A stretch of DNA of 16,824 bases from an uncultured archaeon. GTDB taxonomy: Archaea; Nanobdellota; Nanobdellia; Pacearchaeales; GW2011-AR1. The first letter of the stretch is position 1. The number at the start of each line of letters is the position of its first letter. This document shows positions 13,011-16,824 of this stretch, piece after piece. The notes under the pieces were generated by a model that saw only the letters and a program-made list of their open reading frames with translations, was not told the origin of the DNA and searched no databases. The translations under genes were made by a program, and so were the position numbers. The stretch lies in NCBI GenBank assembly GCA_937982425.1, contig CALJLT010000013.1, positions 1-16,824 of the forward strand, written 5' to 3'.

Positions 13011-14165
13011 TTATTTTTTATTAGAATAATATGTTTCAATTCTTTCTATGGTTGGCTTTATTCCTTTCAACAAATTTTTATGCCAAGGTTGAACTTCTGA
13101 ATGAACTTTCAGTAATTTGCTTAATTCTTCTTCATTAAACTCTTTTACATACTCAAATAATATCTGCAAAAACCATTTTATTTTATTTTTTCTATTACTT
13201 CCTAGATGATTAATTTTGTTTGATTCTATATCTGAAAAAATTCTATGCAATGCTCTAAGTGATTCTCCAAATTTAATTCCTTCTTCTTTAGTTAAATTTG
13301 GATAAATCAATTTTAGATTATCATAAAATTTATGTAAATAATCTACTTCTTGAATTTCTTTAAGATTATTTATTGCCATACATAATCTTTCTACCCCAAT
13401 CCCTCCAACACTTACGGTATTTTTTATTGGTTTAAGCCCAATAATATTTTTTGAAACTTCTGTTTCAGAAGAATAAACTGGTTCCCAAAGAAAATATTCT
13501 AAAGTTGCAATATCTAATAAGATTGGATTTTCCTGTGTTCCAATATTATAATTTATTTCATTTCTATATCCCCAAGGGGTTGGCATATGTAAATGAAGGG
13601 ATAAAAAAGTATCTCTAGTAGAATCTGGAATTAAATTTTCCTTAGGAATACCTACTTTAATAAATTGTTCTTTAGTAAAAGTATCTTCAGGAACAACAAA
13701 ATCAAAACAATATTTTCCTTCAGTGATTTCAGAGATTTTTCCTCCCCTATGGTAGGAAGGAAATATATTTTCTTTTTTTAATCCTAATTTTGTTAAAATA
13801 TTTATTAATCTTTTTAATTGAAAAGAATGAACTTCCTTTACTTTTTCTTCTTTCAAAATAATTTGTCCAATAATGTCAGACATTTCAAATACAGAAAGGT
13901 ATTTCCATAAATTCAAATTCTGCTTAATATTTTCTAATAAATCTTGTGGGCGGAGACAACTTTGTATTGTTGAAAAAATAAAATCATGGTCAAAATTTGT
14001 GTATCTACCAAATTCATTTAAAGTGTCATATTCTGCAAAACTCAAATTAAATGTTCCCGGGAATCCCTCATGTATTAAAGGACATCTTTTAATCTTTTTA
14101 CATTTAGGATATTTCTTCTCTTCTTGAAGAAAATTTCTTAAATTTTCATAATTCATTTTAGTCAT
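13011..14165 (-). CDS. Free-standing alanyl-tRNA-synthetase-like class II catalytic core (divergent paralogue)
   Basis: The 384-residue product aligns by eye with the first half of AlaRS. The motif 2 zone reads SCLRPQDLLENI at 69-80 and KYLSVFEMSD at 88-97 (AlaRS has R-x-GGKHND then HHTFFEMLG). TPWGYRNEINYNIG (196-209) replaces TGPCGPCSEIHYD. LLDIATLEYFLW (216-227) matches the LEIWNLVF segment. Motif 3 is VGGIGVERL (253-261), and RALHRIFSDI (304-313) followed by NRKNKIKWFLQIL matches the tRNA-acceptor helical region. The editing and DHHA1 domains are absent and several near-invariant residues differ, so it is probably not the housekeeping enzyme. A BoxA at 14187-14195 is 26 nt from the ATG. 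The gene is bracketed by 12-bp inverted repeats (13002-13013 and 14233-14244). Confidence 0.72.
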   Translation of the reverse strand: MTKMNYENLRNFLQEEKKYPKCKKIKRCPLIHEGFPGTFNLSFAEYDTLNEFGRYTNFDHDFIFSTIQSCLRPQDLLENIKQNLNLWKYLSVFEMSDIIGQIILKEEKVKEVHSFQLKRLINILTKLGLKKENIFPSYHRGGKISEITEGKYCFDFVVPEDTFTKEQFIKVGIPKENLIPDSTRDTFLSLHLHMPTPWGYRNEINYNIGTQENPILLDIATLEYFLWEPVYSSETEVSKNIIGLKPIKNTVSVGGIGVERLCMAINNLKEIQEVDYLHKFYDNLKLIYPNLTKEEGIKFGESLRALHRIFSDIESNKINHLGSNRKNKIKWFLQILFEYVKEFNEEELSKLLKVHSEVQPWHKNLLKGIKPTIERIETYYSNKK

Positions 14166-14186
14166 AATTAAAAGAATTATAAATCA

Positions 14187-14195
14187 TATAAAAAG
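14187..14195 (-). promoter_or_regulatory. Candidate BoxA of the AlaRS-like gene
   Basis: CTTTTTATA on the minus strand is centred 26 nt before the ATG ending at 14165. It supports that start over the in-frame ATG nine bases downstream. Confidence 0.5.
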
Positions 14196-14202
14196 TTATC
14201 TT

Positions 14203-14391
14203 TCGGCGAAGCCGACAAATTGTCCGAAGGACTAAGAACCCCTCAAAGTAAATGAAAAATTTGGGTGAATCCTTTTACCCTTTGTTATGCGAAATTTTAA
14301 TTTCGTTGGTTTTCTCTTCGGTTGGGTAAAAGAAGTTTTTCTCTGAGGGCAAAGCCCGAAGCTATCTGTCTGAAGGACGAGGGGGAGTTCA
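14203..14391. repeat. Structured intergenic hairpin cluster I
   Basis: The spacer between the membrane-protein gene and the AlaRS-like gene is full of inverted repeats. They are TCGGC-GAA-GCCGA (14203-14215), GTCC-GAA-GGAC (14222-14232), a 9-bp stem CTTTTACCC/GGGTAAAAG (14272-14280 with 14324-14332) enclosing CGAAAT-TTTA-ATTTCG (14290-14305), GGGC-AAA-GCCC (14347-14357) and GTCT-GAA-GGAC (14368-14378). The ends, TAAGAACCCCTC and GAGGGGGAGTTCA, are imperfect inverted repeats of each other. It holds no convincing gene. It could be a mobile miniature element, a recombination site or a structured RNA. Confidence 0.75.
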
Positions 14392-14397
14392 AAGAAT

Positions 14398-14931
14398 CTA
14401 TACTCTTTTTTGATAATATATTTTAATAAATGCATATGCTAAATTAAAACTTGTTAATGAAATAAAAGGTAAAAAATTTTTTGTTATGAGTGCATATATT
14501 AATGTGCTTGTGGGATAAAACCAAATTCCTATTTTATAAAACAAATCTTTTTTCAGTTTTTTATCTTGATAATAATCTTTCATAGACCCGAATATAAAAA
14601 AGAACATTGAGAAAAAAACGAATTCAAAAAATAATATTTTTTGAAATATTATGAATGCTAAAACAATCATAGTTGTAGCAATACTGTGGTTTAAGTAATC
14701 TATTCTCATTCTTATTAAATATACTAAGACCATTGCTAAAATTATGTTGGCTATAATATTATTACTTAAAACTAATAAGGAACCAAACAAACCCCATAAA
14801 AAGCCAAACAAGATTTTACTTCCTTTAAATAATTTTAATCCATGTTCATCTAATAAATCAGCATATTTCATAGTTATGCCTAATAAAATAGAATAAATTA
14901 TTATAAAATATGTCGAAAATATATCTATCAT
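14398..14931 (-). CDS. Polytopic membrane protein, unknown function
   Basis: The 177-residue product has about five or six hydrophobic helices: about 4-20, 40-57, 60-75, 86-115 (possibly two) and 140-170. It is an integral membrane protein with short loops. A conserved-looking acidic patch, KYADLLDEHG (about 22-31), follows the first helix, and the motif MKDYYQDKKLKKDL (about 117-130) lies in a loop. Its start codon overlaps the yjbQ stop (ATGA), so it is the third gene of a translationally coupled idi-yjbQ-membrane operon. That context hints at isoprenoid or lipid work, but no prenyltransferase aspartate motif pair (NDxxD/DxxxD) is present and I do not recognise a family. Confidence 0.7.
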   Translation of the reverse strand: MIDIFSTYFIIIYSILLGITMKYADLLDEHGLKLFKGSKILFGFLWGLFGSLLVLSNNIIANIILAMVLVYLIRMRIDYLNHSIATTMIVLAFIIFQKILFFEFVFFSMFFFIFGSMKDYYQDKKLKKDLFYKIGIWFYPTSTLIYALITKNFLPFISLTSFNLAYAFIKIYYQKRV

Positions 14932-15377
14932 TTTAATAACCCCATTATTTGTAAGTGTATTTCTCTTTTTCTTGATTTATCTAATTCAATAAATAATATT
15001 CTTTGCCATTTACCCAAATTCATTTTTCCATTAACTATGTTAATTGTTAAATTAGAAGGCAAATATATTGCTTTACAGTGTGAATGGCCGTTTTTACATT
15101 CATCTTCACACATATTTATAGTTCTTTTTTTAAAATCATTATGTTCATAAGGGTTTTTTTGAGGTGCTAATTTCTCTAAATTTTTTCTTATATCATTTAA
15201 TAATAAAGGTTCATTTTCATTTAAAATTATTGTTGCAGTAGTGTGTTTTGTTTGAATATTAATTATGCCTTCAAAAATAGTTGTTTCTTTAATAAATTGC
15301 TCTATTTCATCAGTAATATCTTTTATATCTAAGTTTTTTTCACTTGTTATTAATAATGTTTTATTTTTTATTATCAT
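14928..15377 (-). CDS. yjbQ: YjbQ/UPF0047 family protein
   Basis: The 149-residue product matches the small UPF0047 family throughout. It has a GIINIQTKHTTATIILNENEP core (HTTA at 45-48), the YEHND segment, NGHSHCKAIYLPS (97-109) in place of the usual NGxxHLxxxLxG, then NGKMNLGKWQRILFIELDKSRKREI (116-140) with the family's LGxWQxI and ExDxxRxR signatures. Members can complement thiamine-phosphate synthase defects, but their true role is unsettled. Two Cys before the His motif (CEDECKNGHSHC) are unusual and could bind metal. It overlaps idi and the membrane-protein gene by 4 bp each. Confidence 0.9.
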   Translation of the reverse strand: MIIKNKTLLITSEKNLDIKDITDEIEQFIKETTIFEGIINIQTKHTTATIILNENEPLLLNDIRKNLEKLAPQKNPYEHNDFKKRTINMCEDECKNGHSHCKAIYLPSNLTINIVNGKMNLGKWQRILFIELDKSRKREIHLQIMGLLK

Positions 15378-15895
15378 TTTTTTAATTCCATTAATTTTTT
15401 AAAAGCTATTTTTAACCAAACTGTATATTTTTCAGGATTTTTAATAATGTCTCTTTCTAATTTTTTAGGATTTACCCATTTATAATTTTCTACTTCTTCA
15501 GAATTTGGTTTTATTTTTGTTTTTGAATCAATATGACCTATAAAAACACAATCATATTCATATTCAGTTAAACCGTTGTCAAATTTTTCTTTATAAATAA
15601 AACAAAAAGATTTTTCTAAATCGCAATCAAAACCCATTTCTTCTTGTAATCTTCTATGAATTGCTTGCATATATGTTTCACTAGGTCTTGGATGACTGCA
15701 ACACGTATTTGCCCACATTCCTCCGCAATGATATTTAGATTTTGCTCTTTGTTGAAGCAATAATTCGTTTTTTTCATTAAACACAAAAATAGAAAATGCA
15801 CGATGTAATTTAGCATCTATATGTGCTTTCATTTTTTCTTCAATACCGATACGTTTATTATTTTTATTTACTAATATAACTTGTTCTTGTTTCAT
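15374..15895 (-). CDS. idi: Isopentenyl-diphosphate delta-isomerase, type 1 (Nudix)
   Basis: The enzyme interconverts IPP and DMAPP, the C5 units for archaeal ether-lipid side chains. The 173-residue protein has all visible active-site parts of type 1 IDI: His25 and His31 (KAHIDAKLHRAFS), the NTCCSHP motif at 63-69 with catalytic Cys66 and metal ligand His68, the Nudix-box RRLQEEMGF at 81-89, and TEYEYD (110-115) with Glu111 and Glu113. Most archaea use the unrelated flavin-dependent type 2 enzyme, so acquisition by transfer is likely but unproven. It is the first gene of a coupled operon. A TATA run (15931-15939) lies about 40 nt upstream, and an AGGA Shine-Dalgarno-like element lies 7 nt before the ATG, unlike the leaderless pattern elsewhere. 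Confidence 0.94.
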   Translation of the reverse strand: MKQEQVILVNKNNKRIGIEEKMKAHIDAKLHRAFSIFVFNEKNELLLQQRAKSKYHCGGMWANTCCSHPRPSETYMQAIHRRLQEEMGFDCDLEKSFCFIYKEKFDNGLTEYEYDCVFIGHIDSKTKIKPNSEEVENYKWVNPKKLERDIIKNPEKYTVWLKIAFKKLMELKK

Positions 15896-15902
15896 TTTAA
15901 AA

Positions 15903-15939
15903 TCCTAATTAATAAATAATCTAACTTTAATATATATAT
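15903..15939 (-). promoter_or_regulatory. Candidate TATA element and ribosome binding site of the idi operon
   Basis: On the minus strand an ATATATATA run (15931-15939) lies about 40 nt before the ATG, and AGGA ends 7 nt before it. Transcription would leave a short leader of about 14 nt with a ribosome binding site. Confidence 0.35.
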
Positions 15940-15971
15940 GTTTTGATTTTTAATTATTTTTATTAATATTT

Positions 15972-16289
15972 CTTTTACGAAGTAAAAGGCAATATGTGTG
16001 TAGTACATGGACTCCCCCTCTTTTGCTTCTTTTTCTAAAAGAAGAATGAGATTTAGACTAGTGAAAATTTAATTGCGTATAACATCGGGCTTAAGGAGAG
16101 TTTTCAACGCAGTTGAAAATTCGGGCGGAGTCTGCAAGACGGAGCTCTTTAAGCCCTGTTAAGTCGCCCCGAGCATGCAATGCGAGAGCCTGCAAGGCGT
16201 GGGTCGGAGCCGAAGGCGGAGAAGTAAAATTTGAGCGCTTAATAATATTCGACCGAAGGGAGCCTATATGTCTGAAGGACGGGAGTTCT
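15972..16289. repeat. G+C-rich structured intergenic hairpin cluster II
   Basis: This is the only stretch over 300 bp without a convincing gene (15896-16290). By hand count 16081-16260 is about half G+C, far above the flanking genes. Hairpins seen: CTTTTAC-GAA-GTAAAAG (15972-15988); a 12-bp stem 16087-16098/16145-16156 with one G-T pair that encloses TTTTCAAC-GCA-GTTGAAAA (16101-16119) and GTCT-GCA-AGAC (16130-16140); then GCAT-GCA-ATGC (16173-16183), GCCT-GCA-AGGC (16188-16198), GCC-GAA-GGC (16209-16217) and GTCT-GAA-GGAC (16270-16280). A structured RNA or a recombination site/mobile element is possible; neither is proven. Confidence 0.75.
16027..16045 (-). terminator. T-run/A-run palindrome (copy C)
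   Basis: CTTCTTTT-TCT-AAAAGAAG is a perfect 8-bp stem with the same TCT loop as copy B. On the minus strand it is followed by CAAAAGAGGGGGAGTCC. It lies within the spacer between the TrmB-like fragment and the idi promoter. Confidence 0.4.
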
Positions 16290-16290
16290 T

Positions 16291-16755
16291 TTATTTTTCT
16301 TTTGAATTCCACATCTCTTTGAAATATTGTTTGTATGATTTGTATGCTTCTTTTGATTTTGTTTCTGTTGCCATTAATTTTTCTGTGAAAAGTATATTGA
16401 TTATTTTGTTGTTATAAATTAGAATTGCAGAATTCGTTTTTATTTCTTTGAATTTTGCTTTCATTAATTTGTAATTTTTAATTATTTTTTTTGTTTCTTG
16501 TTCTACGTCTTTATTAAAAATTATTTCTACATTTATTCCTTTTTCTTCTCTTTGCTTATGAAAATTCTGAAGCATCAAATTCATATCTATTCTGCTATTA
16601 TCTCCAATTTGTCTTGCTCCGATTACGTAATAAGTTTCTCCTTTTTTTAATGTTCTTAATATTTCGTCGTATATTCCTTTTATTCCTTTATATCCTTCGT
16701 AAATATTTGTTTCTATTTGTTCTTCAGTATTTTGTTGTAATGCTTTTATTTCCAA
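16291..16755 (-). CDS. TrmB-family regulator, C-terminal domain only (5'-truncated fragment)
   Basis: TrmB-type regulators bind sugars or other effectors through a C-terminal domain and DNA through an N-terminal winged helix. The 154 residues correspond to the C-terminal effector domain: YEGYKGIKGIYDEILRTLKKGE (19-40), an IGARQIG strand, NFHKQREEKGINVEIIFNK, IYNNKIINILF, and the final KSYKQYFKEMWNS. The helix-turn-helix half and most of the linker coiled coil are missing. The only upstream start is a TTG directly after an in-frame TAA, and 14 bases further on the sequence switches to toxin-antitoxin sequence at 16770. So this is either a pseudogene broken by rearrangement or an assembly junction inside a normal gene. 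Function as a free domain is less likely. Confidence 0.75.
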   Translation of the reverse strand: MEIKALQQNTEEQIETNIYEGYKGIKGIYDEILRTLKKGETYYVIGARQIGDNSRIDMNLMLQNFHKQREEKGINVEIIFNKDVEQETKKIIKNYKLMKAKFKEIKTNSAILIYNNKIINILFTEKLMATETKSKEAYKSYKQYFKEMWNSKEK

Positions 16756-16769
16756 TTATAATATAATTG
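16753..16769. repeat. 17-nt palindrome at the TrmB/repeat junction
   Basis: CAATTATA-A-TATAATTG is a perfect inverted repeat around a single central base. It covers the TTG start of the fragment and ends exactly where the 55-bp repeat begins. It may be an operator remnant or a chance AT-rich palindrome. Confidence 0.5.
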
Positions 16770-16824
16770 ATTAATCGCTTTTTTATCAAATTTTAACTCA
16801 TACATCTTTTTACAAACCAAGAAT
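16770..16824. repeat. 55-bp exact direct repeat, contig-end copy (antitoxin 3' end and toxin 5' end)
   Basis: This is identical to 12587-12641. On the minus strand it encodes the last residues of the antitoxin (ILGL), its stop, and the toxin start MYELKFDKKAIN. In the toxin frame only seven unrelated codons follow before a TAA. A terminal repeat of exactly 55 bases matches a common assembler k-mer size. Confidence 0.95.

Noticed and set aside
14232..14435. 67-codon minus-strand frame in the hairpin cluster
   Set aside because: It overlaps the membrane-protein gene, is made of the inverted-repeat sequence, and lacks any recognisable domain.
14398..14931. UbiA-type prenyltransferase or CarS-like enzyme for the operon's membrane protein
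   Set aside because: The paired aspartate motifs of UbiA and the CarS signature are absent; only the genomic context suggests lipid metabolism.
16083..16290. SRP RNA or RNase P RNA as identity of the G+C-rich island
   Set aside because: None of the conserved stretches of these RNAs that I could recall were found on either strand, and the fold is a row of small hairpins rather than their known architecture.
14166..16290. Canonical integron attC sites (RYYYAAC...GTTRRRY)
   Set aside because: GTTRRRY matches occur (14321-14327 and 16159-16165) but without the matching RYYYAAC partner in the folded position, so only a looser cassette-like hypothesis is kept.
16091..16322. Two opposing open frames (16113-16322 plus and 16091-16312 minus) across the G+C-rich island
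   Set aside because: They exist because a G+C-rich stretch has few stops. They overlap each other and the 3' end of the TrmB-like fragment, have biased, unfamiliar composition, and run through the hairpins.
1..16824. CRISPR array or insertion sequence
   Set aside because: No regularly spaced identical repeats and no transposase or integrase frame were found on either strand.

Overview
The window looks like one end of a metagenome contig from a small-genome, AT-rich archaeon of the DPANN type (Pacearchaeota/Woesearchaeota-like). The case for an archaeon is strong: an RNase P Rpp30 subunit, archaeal-type PheS and PheT, an ADP-forming acetyl-CoA synthetase beta subunit, a class III (pilin-type) signal peptide, a tRNA with an intron at position 37/38, no encoded CCA on either tRNA, and TATA/BoxA elements centred 25-28 nt upstream of most start codons or tRNA 5' ends, which implies mostly leaderless mRNAs. 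The placement in DPANN is an inference from short proteins, tight packing and the small membrane and secreted proteins.

Bases 1-45 are not genomic. They are an Illumina read-2 adapter with an index. From 46 to about 12,240 the window is compact core genome on both strands: RNase P p30; a cysteine-rich pilin-like surface protein (-); a pheS-HIT-pheT operon with 1-bp gaps; two small membrane proteins (-); tRNA-Gln(CTG); a diadenylate-cyclase-domain protein; a 50-residue CxxC/CxxC protein (-); tRNA-Glu(CTC) with a 74-nt intron; a secreted N/Q-rich protein (-); a LysM-like lipoprotein; a P-type Ca2+-ATPase-like pump; an unknown 185-residue protein; and acdB (-). Convergent genes often overlap or abut at their stop codons.

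From about 12,240 to the end the character changes. All genes lie on the minus strand and look accessory: a RelBE-type toxin-antitoxin pair, a free-standing divergent alanyl-tRNA-synthetase-like catalytic core, a translationally coupled idi (type 1)-yjbQ-membrane protein operon, and the C-terminal half of a TrmB-like regulator. The spacers hold two clusters of mini-hairpins, many with GAA or GCA triloops on the plus strand; one of them is about half G+C in a very AT-rich neighbourhood. They also hold a repeated GTCYGAAGGAC motif, inverted repeats that bracket the AlaRS-like gene and the idi operon, and three T-run/A-run palindromes. This modular, one-direction layout is the best candidate for something undescribed in the window.

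The last 55 bases (16770-16824) exactly repeat 12587-12641, the relB/relE junction. This is the signature of a de Bruijn-graph contig end, and the TrmB-like gene is cut at that junction.
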